40,757 bases of DNA, taken from the NCBI GenBank assembly GCA_038562555.1, contig JBCFBK010000052.1:1-40757 (forward strand). Reading direction: 5' to 3'. Positions 25,279 to 34,060 of this stretch are shown in pieces (positions within the stretch are counted from its first letter, which is position 1; every line of letters starts with the position of its first letter). Origin of the DNA: JBCFBK01 sp038562555. GTDB taxonomy: Bacteria; Bacteroidota; Bacteroidia; Bacteroidales; Prolixibacteraceae. The position numbers were made by a program, and so were the translations under genes. A model generated the notes under the pieces. The model was not told the origin of the DNA. It was given only the letters and a program-made list of their open reading frames with translations, and did not search any database.

Positions 25279-26448
25279 CTATGGCAGGATCCGTACCATG
25301 ATCACTCCTTCGATGCTCATCAGGTCGCTAACCAATTTCTCTGCCGGCAACGATCCGTCTAAATCAATGATGTTATAGGCAATATCCGCTTTGTTCTTGT
25401 TCAGCATATTGGCAATATTCAGTCCGTGCGCAGCAAGCTCGCTGGAAATCTGGCTGACCATCTTGGGAACATTTTTATTGGCAATGACCAGCCGCGGTCC
25501 GCCGTGTCGTTCCATTTCTGCCTCGGGGAAATTCACCGAATTGACGATATTCCCGTTTTCGAGGTAATTGCGGACCTGGTCGACTGCCATAACCGCACAA
25601 TTGGTTTCCGATTCTTCTGTTGACGCGCCCAGGTGAGGGATGGCGATAACGTTTTTCATATTCAGGACGTCGTCCTCGGGAAAATCGGTTACGTAACATT
25701 TTACCTTGCCTGACTCGAGTGCTTCGTTCAAATCGGCTTTGTTTACAAGACCACCGCGTGAAAAATTCATGATACGCACCCCATTTTTCATCATGCGGAT
25801 CTTGTCCTTATTGATGTATCCTTTTGTTTCGGGTGTTTGTGGTATGTGGATGGTAACGTAGTCTGCATTTGACAGGAGCACTTCGATCCCTTCTGCCTGC
25901 TTGACGTTACGGCTCAGCCGCCACGCATGTTTTACAGAAATATAGGGATCATAGCCCAGTACTTCCATTCCCAGTGCCTGAGCGGCATTGGCGGTTAAGA
26001 CACCGATGGCTCCCAGACCAATGACAGCGAGGGTCTTTCCGCGTATTTCATTTCCTCCGAAATTTTTCTTTCCCGATTCAACAAGTGCGGGAACTTCGTC
26101 GCCTTTACCTGCGAGGGTTTTTGCCCAGGCTATTGAGTCGGCCAGGTGGCGTGAGGAAAGGATCATCGAAGCAATAACCAGTTCTTTTACGGCATGCGCG
26201 TTGGCTCCCGGGGTGTTAAAGACCACGATGCCAGAGCCTGTGCATTTGTCGACGGGAATGTTGTTCACTCCGGCTCCGGCGCGTGCTATGGCCTTCAGAC
26301 TGGAAGGAAAGTCAAGTTCGTGCATCGCCTGACTCCTGACAATGATCGCATCAGGATTTTGAAACTCACTTGCTATCTCATACTGATCAAGCGGAAAATT
26401 CTTTAACCCAACCGGGTCGATCTTATTTAAGGTCTGGATCTTAAACAT
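25279..26448 (-). CDS. serA: D-3-phosphoglycerate dehydrogenase (ACT-domain form)
   Basis: First step of serine synthesis: NAD-dependent oxidation of 3-phosphoglycerate. 389 residues from ATG 26448. Substrate domain (RAGAGVNNIPVD), NAD-binding Rossmann fold with GLGAIG (144-149) and YDP for NAD, then the catalytic Arg in FSRGGLVN, Glu in DFPEDD and His in PHLGAST. The C-terminal 70 residues are an ACT domain (GLNIANMLNKNKADIAYNII), usually the serine sensor. The frame extends 17 codons upstream to an ATG at 26499, but MFKIQTLNKIDPVG is the more natural start. serC is not adjacent. A related 2-hydroxyacid dehydrogenase is possible but the ACT domain argues for SerA. Confidence 0.88.
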   Translation of the reverse strand: MFKIQTLNKIDPVGLKNFPLDQYEIASEFQNPDAIIVRSQAMHELDFPSSLKAIARAGAGVNNIPVDKCTGSGIVVFNTPGANAHAVKELVIASMILSSRHLADSIAWAKTLAGKGDEVPALVESGKKNFGGNEIRGKTLAVIGLGAIGVLTANAAQALGMEVLGYDPYISVKHAWRLSRNVKQAEGIEVLLSNADYVTIHIPQTPETKGYINKDKIRMMKNGVRIMNFSRGGLVNKADLNEALESGKVKCYVTDFPEDDVLNMKNVIAIPHLGASTEESETNCAVMAVDQVRNYLENGNIVNSVNFPEAEMERHGGPRLVIANKNVPKMVSQISSELAAHGLNIANMLNKNKADIAYNIIDLDGSLPAEKLVSDLMSIEGVIMVRILP

Positions 26449-26556
26449 AGGTGTTTTTTTTGCAGTTAATTGCTTTTTATGATGAGAGGTTTTAAGCATT
26501 ACAAAGATTGAAATTTTATTGAAGAAATAATAGCATCCGACTTACTTTTTTAGTAA

Positions 26557-27135
26557 TCATTTGCCCTTTCGCCAACGCTTCATCGGCGAAATGGGAAGTG
26601 TTGGTGAAAAAACGTCTTTACTGACCATTCTGACGTCGGCAACCGAGTAAAAGGCCTGAGGATTATAGGTACTGATCAGTTTCACCACTTCATTAATGTC
26701 GGATCGTTTTATGATAGAATAGATCACAGCGACTTTACCCTCAGATCCGTTTGCTTCATGGTAGGTAATTCCGTAGCCGTTTTCCCGCAGTTTTTTGATC
26801 AGTTCATCAGCGCTGGTCCGGGTGATGATCTGAAGGCGCACAACGCCTACTGCCACTCTCTCTTCAATGAGCAAACCAATGTAATTTCCGGCCGCAAACC
26901 CTGTTCCGTAGGCAACGTAAGCCACCCAGTTGTCGATATTCTGAATAACCTTGCTCATGGTAATCAGCCAGATGATCACCTCAAAAAAACCGAGGACAGG
27001 GGCAATCAGTTTCTGTCCTTTCGATACCATTACAATGCGCAGGGTTCCGATCGTTACATCACTGATGCGGGCCAGAACGATGAGCAGTGGCAGAATAAGA
27101 TAGGAAAACAGATTTGTTTCGTAAAATCCTTCCAT
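26557..27135 (-). CDS. UPF0316-type membrane protein (DUF5698 + DUF2179)
   Basis: Inner-membrane protein of unknown role, 192 residues. Three hydrophobic segments in the first 100 residues (FSYLILPLLIVLARISDVTI; VLGFFEVIIWLITMSKVI; WVAYVAYGTGFAAGNYIGLL) form the DUF5698 part. A soluble DUF2179 domain (about 105-175) follows: GKVAVIYSIIKRSDINEVVK, then YNPQAFYSVADVRMV, and the tail is basic (SPMKRWRKGK). Length fits the family. Same strand as prfC and 47 bases downstream, so possibly cotranscribed. A DUF2179 domain of the same kind ends the YitT-family protein at 32376-33299. Confidence 0.85.
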   Translation of the reverse strand: MEGFYETNLFSYLILPLLIVLARISDVTIGTLRIVMVSKGQKLIAPVLGFFEVIIWLITMSKVIQNIDNWVAYVAYGTGFAAGNYIGLLIEERVAVGVVRLQIITRTSADELIKKLRENGYGITYHEANGSEGKVAVIYSIIKRSDINEVVKLISTYNPQAFYSVADVRMVSKDVFSPTLPISPMKRWRKGK

Positions 27136-27182
27136 CGGTCTTTTCTAACTGTTCTTACGAAATTATGAAATTAATCGACGAT

Positions 27183-28757
27183 TTAAAACTCACTGGTGAA
27201 GTGGAATTTAATATCCCTGAATTCATCCTGTGCCATTTGGAGGATAAAAGGAGAGTCGGCAAGGAATACATCCCGGCCGCGTTTGTCGAGCGCCATCTTC
27301 TGATGTTTTCGCTGCTTGAACTCAGCCAGGATCTTTTTATCTTCGCATTCGATCCAACAGGCTTTGTGCATGGCTATATTTTCAAACCGGCACCGGGCAT
27401 TATATTCATGTTCCAGCCGGTACTGAATGACTTCAAATTGCAGTTGCCCGACAGTTCCGATGATTTTTCTTCCGTTAAACTGACTGGTAAAGAGCTGGGC
27501 AACGCCTTCTTCCATCAACTGATCGATTCCTTTTGCCAATTGCTTGGTCTTCATTGGATCAGCATTTTCTACATAACGGAATAATTCGGGGCTGAAACTG
27601 GGAAGCCCTTTAAAGTGAATCTCTTCTCCCGATGTCAGGGTGTCGCCGATAATCAGGTTTCCATTGTCCGGGACACCAATGATATCGCCCGGAAATGCTT
27701 CGTCCACGATTTCCTTTTGCGATGCCATGAATGCCGTCGGACTTGAAATACGGATGTTTTTTCCTGTCCGTATATGTTTATACTGACCGTTCCTTTCGAA
27801 TTTGCCGGAGCAGACTTTCACAAAAGCGATCCTGCTGCGGTGGTTCGGGTCAATGTTGGCATGAATTTTAAATACAAAACCACTGAATGCTTCTTCTTCC
27901 GGGAGAATCTCACGTTCTTCGCTGTAGCTTGGTCTCGGGGAAGGAGCGATTTCAACAAAAGTATCGAGTAATTCCTGTACACCGAAATTATACAAAGCAC
28001 TTCCGAAAAACACAGGCGCCAGATTTCCGCTCAGATAGTCATCGGCATTAAACGTTGTGTAAACGCCTTCAAGCAATTCCAGCTCTTCCCGTAAGGTTTC
28101 CGCGTCATTTCCGATATAATTTTCAAGCTCAGGATTGTCCAGATCATCAAACAGGATTCCCGTTTCAATTTCCTGGATGCTGGCATTAAACAGGTTGAGA
28201 CTTTTTTTGTAAATATTGTAAACCCCTTTAAAGTCCGGGCCACTATTGATTGGCCAACTCAGGGGCCTGGTTTTAATCTGAAGCTGTTTTTCGATTTCGT
28301 CAAGAAGGAAAAATGAGTCCTGTGCAGGGCGGTCAAGCTTATTCACAAATACAATCACTGGCGTTTTTCTCATCCGGCACACGTTCATCAGTTTTTCCGT
28401 CTGAGGCTCTACACCTTTTGCCGCATCAATGACAATGATGACGCTGTCGACGGCCGTGAGCGTCCTGAAGGTATCTTCCTGGAAGTCCTGGTGTCCGGGA
28501 GTGTCGAGAATATTAATTTTATAACCCCGGTAATCAAAGCCCATGACCGAAGTCGCTACCGAGATTCCCCGTTGACGTTCAATCTCCATAAAATCGGAGG
28601 TCGCCGCTTTCTTGATCTTATTGCTCTTCACGGCACCCGCTACCCGAATGGCGCCGCCAAACAGCAACAGTTTCTCGGTTAAGGTCGTTTTCCCCGCGTC
28701 AGGATGGCTGACAATCCCAAAAGTCCTTCTTCTTTTTATCTCCTCTAAAAAGCCCAT
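27183..28757 (-). CDS. prfC: Peptide chain release factor 3
   Basis: Translational GTPase that removes RF1/RF2 from the ribosome after peptide release. 524 residues. G1 SHPDAGKTT (about 17-25), G2 region RQRGISVATSV, G3 DTPGHQDF (about 83), G4 NKLD (about 137). Domain II begins near FSGFVFKIHANIDPNHRSR, domain III includes TVGQLQFEVIQYRLEHEY, a typical RF3 phrase. Length matches the family (about 525-530). A -7 TATTTTTG (minus strand, 28775-28782) lies close upstream of the start at 28757, with no clear -33. The DUF2179 gene follows on the same strand. Confidence 0.96.
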   Translation of the reverse strand: MGFLEEIKRRRTFGIVSHPDAGKTTLTEKLLLFGGAIRVAGAVKSNKIKKAATSDFMEIERQRGISVATSVMGFDYRGYKINILDTPGHQDFQEDTFRTLTAVDSVIIVIDAAKGVEPQTEKLMNVCRMRKTPVIVFVNKLDRPAQDSFFLLDEIEKQLQIKTRPLSWPINSGPDFKGVYNIYKKSLNLFNASIQEIETGILFDDLDNPELENYIGNDAETLREELELLEGVYTTFNADDYLSGNLAPVFFGSALYNFGVQELLDTFVEIAPSPRPSYSEEREILPEEEAFSGFVFKIHANIDPNHRSRIAFVKVCSGKFERNGQYKHIRTGKNIRISSPTAFMASQKEIVDEAFPGDIIGVPDNGNLIIGDTLTSGEEIHFKGLPSFSPELFRYVENADPMKTKQLAKGIDQLMEEGVAQLFTSQFNGRKIIGTVGQLQFEVIQYRLEHEYNARCRFENIAMHKACWIECEDKKILAEFKQRKHQKMALDKRGRDVFLADSPFILQMAQDEFRDIKFHFTSEF

Positions 28758-28791
28758 AGTGAAAGTTTGAGGTGCAAAAATAGGATTTTTA

Positions 28792-28821
28792 AAATAACCC
28801 GGAGCAGTTACCGGATTATTT
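28792..28821 (-). terminator. Terminator after the C26 hydrolase gene
   Basis: On the minus strand AAATAATCCGG pairs with CCGGGTTATTT (11 pairs, one U-G), 8-base loop, then a T/A-rich tail. The G-U pair makes the stem better on the minus than on the plus strand, in keeping with the direction of the upstream gene. It lies just before the prfC promoter. Confidence 0.65.
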
Positions 28822-28910
28822 CAAAAACAGAGGCCCGATTAAAAAGTTAACCGGCCTGATAATAAACCGGGTTTTCCGTTCTCAGGCATCCCGTGCCGGG
28901 AAATCCGTGG

Positions 28911-30017
28911 TTAATTGATGGCTTTTGACACTCTTTTCCAGAATCGCTTATGGAATTTAACGCCGTCGTTGCCTATGCGTTCATTGTAGCTTTTCATAAC
29001 GTCGCGGGGCGAAAATTTATAGGCTTCACGTGGTTCGTAAAGAGCCGGCACTTCGGGGTGAAATTGTACACCGAAAACATTCGGATATTTTTTATGCCTG
29101 ATCCCTTCAATGACTTTACCATCCATGGAACGGGCGGTAACCTCCCAGGAACTGTCAAGGTTTTCGATAGCCTGGTGGTGGGCACTTAACACAGGCGGAG
29201 AGATATTGGATTTCGTCCACTTCACCTCCTTCATGAAGAAGCCGTCAATTTCGAGCCGCAGCGGATGAAAATTAACCGTCATAAGCTGATCGTTGTCGAA
29301 TATATCCTGCCAATAGTTGCGGTGGATATTGTCATTGTCAAGTTGCACAATATCCTGAGGACTGCTCACACCGTACAACTCCTGTGGAATATCCTGGACC
29401 ATGGTACCGCCGGTCGCCACATTCATGGTCTGCATTCCCAAACAGAACCCAACTACAAAATATTTAGGATTTCTCTCCAGAAAAGGCGTGTAACTTGGAT
29501 TTCTGTTGCTACCCAGTAAATGGAATACCAGCGAAAGTTCAAACAGATGCCTTTGAGGGTCGGTGACATCCGCATATTTCTTTTCTTCACCGTAAGCTTC
29601 CGGCTGAATGTCAGGGCCGCCAAAGAGAAAGACACCTTTTGATTGACTAAACATAATATCAAAGTTATTGGTAAAGTCATTCGGAGTGAAAATATTCTCA
29701 TTTGTCAGGTTTCCTGTAAGGCGTTGTAAATGAAATTTTTCCAGATTATTGTCGCGGATGTAGCGGATGGACTGGGAATAGTCGTATTTTTCAGCATAAA
29801 AGTAGATCCCGATGAATTCGGACTCACCGACAAACAATATATGATTGTCGACCAGATATTTCATTGACTCGATATTTTCGACAGTGGGGTGAGTCATCAG
29901 AATATATGTTTTGGCAGGATCGTAATCAGAATTAAAGAAGTTCTGTGCTTTCCCGGAAAACGTAAACAAAACGGTAAAGATCAATAAGAACCGGATAAAA
30001 ATTCTTCTGTCTTTCAT
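28911..30017 (-). CDS. Exported peptidase C26-like class I glutamine amidotransferase
   Basis: Predicted gamma-glutamyl hydrolase fold, 368 residues. MKDRRIFIRFLLIFTVLFTFSGKAQ is a signal peptide, so the protein acts outside the cytosol, unusual for this fold. The first 110 residues are family-specific, then the amidotransferase core: FLFGGPDIQPEAYGE, nucleophile Cys in VGFCLGMQTMN, and the His/Glu pair in VQFHPEVP. Relatives act on gamma-glutamyl-GABA or folate polyglutamates; no substrate can be assigned. Start: the frame reaches back to 30050, but the promoter at 30052-30082 puts the RNA start near 30045, so ATG 30017 is right. Confidence 0.82.
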   Translation of the reverse strand: MKDRRIFIRFLLIFTVLFTFSGKAQNFFNSDYDPAKTYILMTHPTVENIESMKYLVDNHILFVGESEFIGIYFYAEKYDYSQSIRYIRDNNLEKFHLQRLTGNLTNENIFTPNDFTNNFDIMFSQSKGVFLFGGPDIQPEAYGEEKKYADVTDPQRHLFELSLVFHLLGSNRNPSYTPFLERNPKYFVVGFCLGMQTMNVATGGTMVQDIPQELYGVSSPQDIVQLDNDNIHRNYWQDIFDNDQLMTVNFHPLRLEIDGFFMKEVKWTKSNISPPVLSAHHQAIENLDSSWEVTARSMDGKVIEGIRHKKYPNVFGVQFHPEVPALYEPREAYKFSPRDVMKSYNERIGNDGVKFHKRFWKRVSKAIN

Positions 30018-30051
30018 AAATATCGTGTTAAAATGAACGAAACTAATCACA

Positions 30052-30082
30052 CAAACTTAAACAGAAAATTAAACACATGCAA
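30052..30082 (-). promoter_or_regulatory. Promoter of the C26 hydrolase gene
   Basis: Minus strand: TTG (complement of 30080-30082), 20-base spacer, TAAGTTTG (30052-30059). It separates this gene from the patatin gene just upstream (stop at 30088) despite the short gap. Confidence 0.7.
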
Positions 30083-30087
30083 CCTGC

Positions 30088-32376
30088 TTAGTATCCGCGT
30101 TTATTAAATAGCATATAGCCGAAACTAAAAACGACGTACAGCCTGGTGTCTTTATTGTCAAAATAGTTCAGCGTCAGACTGACAGGGCCCATTCCGGTAT
30201 GATAAATTAATCCGCCCATACCCATGGCGTTGAACGAAGAGAATGTTTTTTCATTGTATTGAGCCTGATAATTTTCAATCTGCAGGATGTTTTTTACCGG
30301 CAAAAAGCCATATGCTTCTGTACGAAAATGCAACTGACCGGTTAGCTTTCCGATGAACTTGAGCCCCGAGGCCAGATATTTCGTGGCACGGAATTCGGAG
30401 AGGAGGAGAGTTTGGCTAAAAGGAATGGGGGCGAAAACAGGTGCACTCAACAAGGTTGACCGATAATTGCTCAAGACTTCTTTATTGCTGAAAACGCCTT
30501 CTGTTAACACACCCATCGTTATTTTCCGGTTGACTTTAAAATATTTGTCATAGCTGCCTTTCAAAATATAAAATGAATGGTTCTCTGTATTTTTCAGCAG
30601 GGTAGGTACAGCTGATCCCGGTTTGTAGGTTTCCTTCCCGTCGACGAAAGTTAACCCCAGACAGGATGAAACACCTTCGGTTGGATATTGCCGGTAATTA
30701 AATGAATTTTTCTCGAGGATTATTTTGGTCGCAAACGCGTCAAAATCAGTGTGATCAGAAATATCTGCCTTCTTGATTTCTTCAGTCATGTAATATTCGT
30801 CCGATGCCGAAGAGTAACTGCTCCCAAATAGAAGCTTTCCTTTGTTACCGACAGGGAATCCCAGTTCGAAACTCAGATTATCTTCATCCCTGATCACGTA
30901 TGGTGGTAAAACATCCTCGAAAAAAAAATCGTTGCTTGCTGCGTAATAATCCCACCGGTTGAGTGTGAAATTACCGGAAAGATAAAACGGGATCTTCGAC
31001 GGAAAGTCAATCCTTCCGCCCAGGTTGATTGAGCTGTAGAAGCGTCCGAAATAGATATTTGTGCTCAGTGTGTAGGCCCGGTTGTTAAAAAAACGGTAGT
31101 CAAGGCTGAAAAAGCCCTGGTTGATGGGTTTTGTTGATACATTTCCACCGAACTTTATTTCCACAGGTTTGTCCTTCTTTACTTTCAGATGAAGGTCAAA
31201 GTAACCTGTTTCCTGGTTATAGATAGCGATTGGGCGGATCGATCGGATCTGCGGATCGGCCACTAACTTAAAATATTCCTGGCGCAGCTCGTCCAGGCTG
31301 ATCGTCGTTGAACGGTGTTTAAGGCTCTGGATAATATACTTTCGCTGCAGTGCATCGCTGACTCCTTCAACCTGGATGTTCTGAAACCGCAATTCAGGTT
31401 TTCTCCGGTTGAATTCTTCTCTTCTTTTCATTACTTCATGAAGCGATACCCGCCGGCTTACCCGTGTTTTAATGCTGTCGATTACGCTTTGCGCCTTATT
31501 GTATCCCGCTTCTTCAATAAGGTCTATCTTGTCAAAATCAAGCAGTTCAATATTGCTGAATGAAGTTTCGAGCAAAACCCCTTTTTGCGAAGGGACCTCG
31601 TATTTTGTTTTCTGCATGATCAGGTTTTCCAGTTGCGCCATAACGTCGTCCTCATTCGGTTTACGTGCATTGTTGGCTACTTTGTGCGCAATGACGATAT
31701 CCGGATTAAAAGCCTTGACAGCATTTTCGACGGGGAAATTGTTTACAATTCCACCATCAAAGGCAAGGTTTCCGTCAATTTCAATGGGCTTGAAATAGAA
31801 TGGGAAAGTCATGGACGCACGGATCGCCTCGCCGAGATCTCCGTTTCTGATTTCCAGTTCCTTGTTGTTGTAGATATCTGTTGCGATACAAAGGAAAGGA
31901 ACGAAAAGTCGGTTGAAATCATAATTGCAGGCGGCATTGGTAGAAGCGAACATTTCCATGAAAGCAAAGTCCATTTGTTCTTCAGGGATAATGTTGGTTG
32001 GTAACAGCAGCTTCAATTTTTCTTCCTGTTTTTCCAGATTAAAACTTATCCAGGCCGGGTTTTCATGCAGACGCCTGAAATAATAACGGTATTCTTCCTG
32101 AATAAACCCTGTTGACCAGAACTTAAATTGTTCGGAACGAAAAAGTTTCTCCATTTCATCGGTCGAGAATCCGGCGGCATAAAGTCCGGCCACAATAGCT
32201 CCCATTGATGTCCCCGCAACGAAATCGATTGGAATATTGTTCTCTTCCAGCGCTTTGATAACACCGATGTGCGCCAGTCCCTTCGCACCGCCTCCACTCA
32301 GCACCAGGGCCACTGTCTGGGCCTGTGATACAGATAGACAAAAAATCATCATTAAGGCAGGGAGTAACTGTTTCAT
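30088..32376 (-). CDS. Patatin-like phospholipase fused to POTRA and outer-membrane barrel
   Basis: Two-part envelope protein, 762 residues. MKQLLPALMMIFCLSVSQAQ is a signal peptide. The patatin domain (21-300) has the oxyanion loop SGGGAKGLAH, catalytic Ser57 in GTSMG and Asp in AFDGGIVNNFP, so lipid acyl hydrolase activity is expected. A POTRA-like region follows (about 335-400, RFQNIQVEGVSDALQRKYII), then a 16-strand-type barrel (KPVEIKFGGNVSTKPINQGFF to the C-terminal VVFSFGYMLFNKRGY). This resembles type Vd (PlpD-like) autotransporters. Its start overlaps the stop of the YitT-family gene (TAATG), suggesting coupled translation. Whether the lipase is surface-exposed or periplasmic cannot be told. 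Confidence 0.88.
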   Translation of the reverse strand: MKQLLPALMMIFCLSVSQAQTVALVLSGGGAKGLAHIGVIKALEENNIPIDFVAGTSMGAIVAGLYAAGFSTDEMEKLFRSEQFKFWSTGFIQEEYRYYFRRLHENPAWISFNLEKQEEKLKLLLPTNIIPEEQMDFAFMEMFASTNAACNYDFNRLFVPFLCIATDIYNNKELEIRNGDLGEAIRASMTFPFYFKPIEIDGNLAFDGGIVNNFPVENAVKAFNPDIVIAHKVANNARKPNEDDVMAQLENLIMQKTKYEVPSQKGVLLETSFSNIELLDFDKIDLIEEAGYNKAQSVIDSIKTRVSRRVSLHEVMKRREEFNRRKPELRFQNIQVEGVSDALQRKYIIQSLKHRSTTISLDELRQEYFKLVADPQIRSIRPIAIYNQETGYFDLHLKVKKDKPVEIKFGGNVSTKPINQGFFSLDYRFFNNRAYTLSTNIYFGRFYSSINLGGRIDFPSKIPFYLSGNFTLNRWDYYAASNDFFFEDVLPPYVIRDEDNLSFELGFPVGNKGKLLFGSSYSSASDEYYMTEEIKKADISDHTDFDAFATKIILEKNSFNYRQYPTEGVSSCLGLTFVDGKETYKPGSAVPTLLKNTENHSFYILKGSYDKYFKVNRKITMGVLTEGVFSNKEVLSNYRSTLLSAPVFAPIPFSQTLLLSEFRATKYLASGLKFIGKLTGQLHFRTEAYGFLPVKNILQIENYQAQYNEKTFSSFNAMGMGGLIYHTGMGPVSLTLNYFDNKDTRLYVVFSFGYMLFNKRGY

Positions 32377-33299
32377 TATTGGTCCGTTTTCATTTTGAGC
32401 GATTGAAAGCCTTCTCCCAGGATCTCCCGGGTATCCATGATCGTGATGAATGCGTGGGGATCGATTTGGCTGATGAAGCGCTCAAGTATGGCGACTTCAC
32501 GGCGGCTCACAACCGTATAGATGATCTTTTTCTCTTCATTGGTAAAAAGTCCGTTTCCGCTCAGGTAGGTGCCGCCTCTCTCCAGATCGACCAGGATTTT
32601 TTCCCTGATCTCTTCATGTTTGTCTGAGATAATCAGTAATGCTTTATTATAATTTCCGCCTTCGAGGGTGATGTCGATCGCTTTTCCGGTAATGTAAATA
32701 ACCAGCCAGGAATACAGGGGGATTTGCCAATCGCCAAAAGCGGCCAGTCCGAGCAGGACAATCACCGAGTCGACGTAGATCATCAGATGTCCCAGTTGTG
32801 CACCGGTATATTTGGCGATAATCATGGCAATGATATCCGAACCCCCTGAGGTGGCGCGCGATTTAAAGATTAAACCCAGTGCAAAGCCAATCAGTACTCC
32901 CCCAAAGACGCACGACAGCAAAACATCGGGAACAAGGGGTGCGTCTCCGTCGACACGCAGGTAGGTGATCAGATCAATAAACACAGAAGACAGCACAAAA
33001 CCAATAACGGTTTTTACCCCAAATTTGGGGCCGAGGATCTTAATTCCGGCAATCGTAAGGGGTATGTTCAGGATCAGACCGAATAACCCGATGGGAAATC
33101 CGTCCGGCCAGAAGGGAAGCATGCCTTCAGTGAGGTGGTGCACAACAATAGCAATGCCGTATACCCCACCGGGGACGATTCTGTGGGGCGAGATAAAAAA
33201 AACGAAACCTGCCGCCAGGATGAATGCACCGACCAGGATATAAGTATATTCCCTGAACCAGTTTAAGGTGAACAACTTTTCTTTTGGAAGGAATGTCAT
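32376..33299 (-). CDS. YitT family membrane protein (DUF161 + DUF2179)
   Basis: Inner-membrane protein, 307 residues from ATG 33299 (an upstream TTG at 33317 is less likely). Five to six hydrophobic helices (YILVGAFILAAGFVFFISP; GLFGLILNIPLTIAGI; VLLSCVFGGVLIGFALGLIF; ATSGGSDIIAMIIAKYT; YSWLVIYITGKAIDITLEG) are followed by a cytosolic DUF2179 domain (about 220-295) with KKIIYTVVSRREVAILERFI and HAFITIMDTREILG. Function of the family is unknown. It shares one base with the patatin gene, so the two are probably one operon. Confidence 0.88.
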   Translation of the reverse strand: MTFLPKEKLFTLNWFREYTYILVGAFILAAGFVFFISPHRIVPGGVYGIAIVVHHLTEGMLPFWPDGFPIGLFGLILNIPLTIAGIKILGPKFGVKTVIGFVLSSVFIDLITYLRVDGDAPLVPDVLLSCVFGGVLIGFALGLIFKSRATSGGSDIIAMIIAKYTGAQLGHLMIYVDSVIVLLGLAAFGDWQIPLYSWLVIYITGKAIDITLEGGNYNKALLIISDKHEEIREKILVDLERGGTYLSGNGLFTNEEKKIIYTVVSRREVAILERFISQIDPHAFITIMDTREILGEGFQSLKMKTDQ

Positions 33300-33390
33300 G
33301 CGTTGTTTTTTCTGCAAATTAATGCCTGTTGGCCGGATAATTGGTGATTTTTATCACTGATTCTCATATTCCCGGCTGCCTGGCCAGGAA

Positions 33391-33416
33391 AAAGAAAGGC
33401 CCCCGAAAGGAGGCCT
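33391..33416 (-). terminator. Intrinsic terminator after rplS
   Basis: AGGCCCCC (33397-33404) pairs with GGAGGCCT (33409-33416) through a GAAA loop, with one G-U when read on the minus strand (AGGCCTCC / GGGGGCCT) and a T-rich tail toward 33387. Confidence 0.8.
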
Positions 33417-33438
33417 CATCCATATCATCAGCGTTTTT

Positions 33439-33786
33439 TCAGATTCTTTTTTCCTTGATCCTCGCTTTTTTACCGGTAAGGCCGCGCAGATAATAAATAC
33501 GCTTGCGGCGTACGCTTCCTTTTTTGTTGACTTCAATACCATCAATAAAAGGTGATGAAACCGGGAAAATCCGTTCAACTCCAATATTTCCGGACATTTT
33601 CCGTACCGTGAACGTCTTGGTCACCCCTGTTCCTTTTATCTGCATAACCACACCGCGGTAATCCTGAATACGTTCCTTGTTCCCTTCTTTAATTTTGTAG
33701 TGAACGGTAATCGTATCTCCGGCTCCGAACTTAGGCAGTTTGTTTTCCAGGGTGAATGCTTCTTCAACTACTTTAATCAGATCCAT
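33439..33786 (-). CDS. rplS: 50S ribosomal protein L19
   Basis: Ribosomal protein at the 30S-50S interface, 115 residues, full length. The SH3-like core reads FGAGDTITVHYKIKEGNKER, IQDYRGVVMQIKGTG, TFTVRKMSGNIGVERIFPVSSP, and the basic end KGSVRRKRIYYLRGLTGKKARI is family standard. It is monocistronic here, not next to trmD or rpsP. TAATTTTG (minus strand 33851-33858) is the likely -7, with the RNA start about 60 bases before the ATG and no obvious -33. Confidence 0.97.
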   Translation of the reverse strand: MDLIKVVEEAFTLENKLPKFGAGDTITVHYKIKEGNKERIQDYRGVVMQIKGTGVTKTFTVRKMSGNIGVERIFPVSSPFIDGIEVNKKGSVRRKRIYYLRGLTGKKARIKEKRI

Positions 33787-33943
33787 TTTTTTAAATTTTT
33801 AGTGGCAATATTACACCTGGCATTTCGTGTAAGAGATTGCAAATTTTTCGCAAAATTAATAAAATTAAAACAAGTATAACGGGTTAGCGGAAATAAATTG
33901 TAAAATGGCAAAGAGCATGGTGCACAGTACATGGCGGAAAATG

Positions 33944-33964
33944 GAGACCGGAGACTGGAAGAAT
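33944..33964. repeat. Degenerate 7-base tandem array A5a
   Basis: GAGACCG, GAGACTG, GAAGAAT in phase. GGAGACCGGAGAC is shared, in reverse complement, with 35835-35876. Confidence 0.75.
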
Positions 33965-34031
33965 ATTCTCCCGGTTTCCCTGTTCCCCGCTCCGTATCAT
34001 TTTTTTTAATAACGGCTAATAGCTTCCGGTC

Positions 34032-34060
34032 TCACGACTCGCTACTCATGGCTAATGTGC
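34032..34060. repeat. Degenerate 7-base tandem array A5b, running into the C69 gene stop
   Basis: TCACGAC, TCGCTAC, TCATGGC, TAATGTG. The first 21 bases match the reverse complement of 36673-36693 at 18 of 21 positions. The stop codon of the C69 dipeptidase gene (34052-34054) lies within it. Confidence 0.8.
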
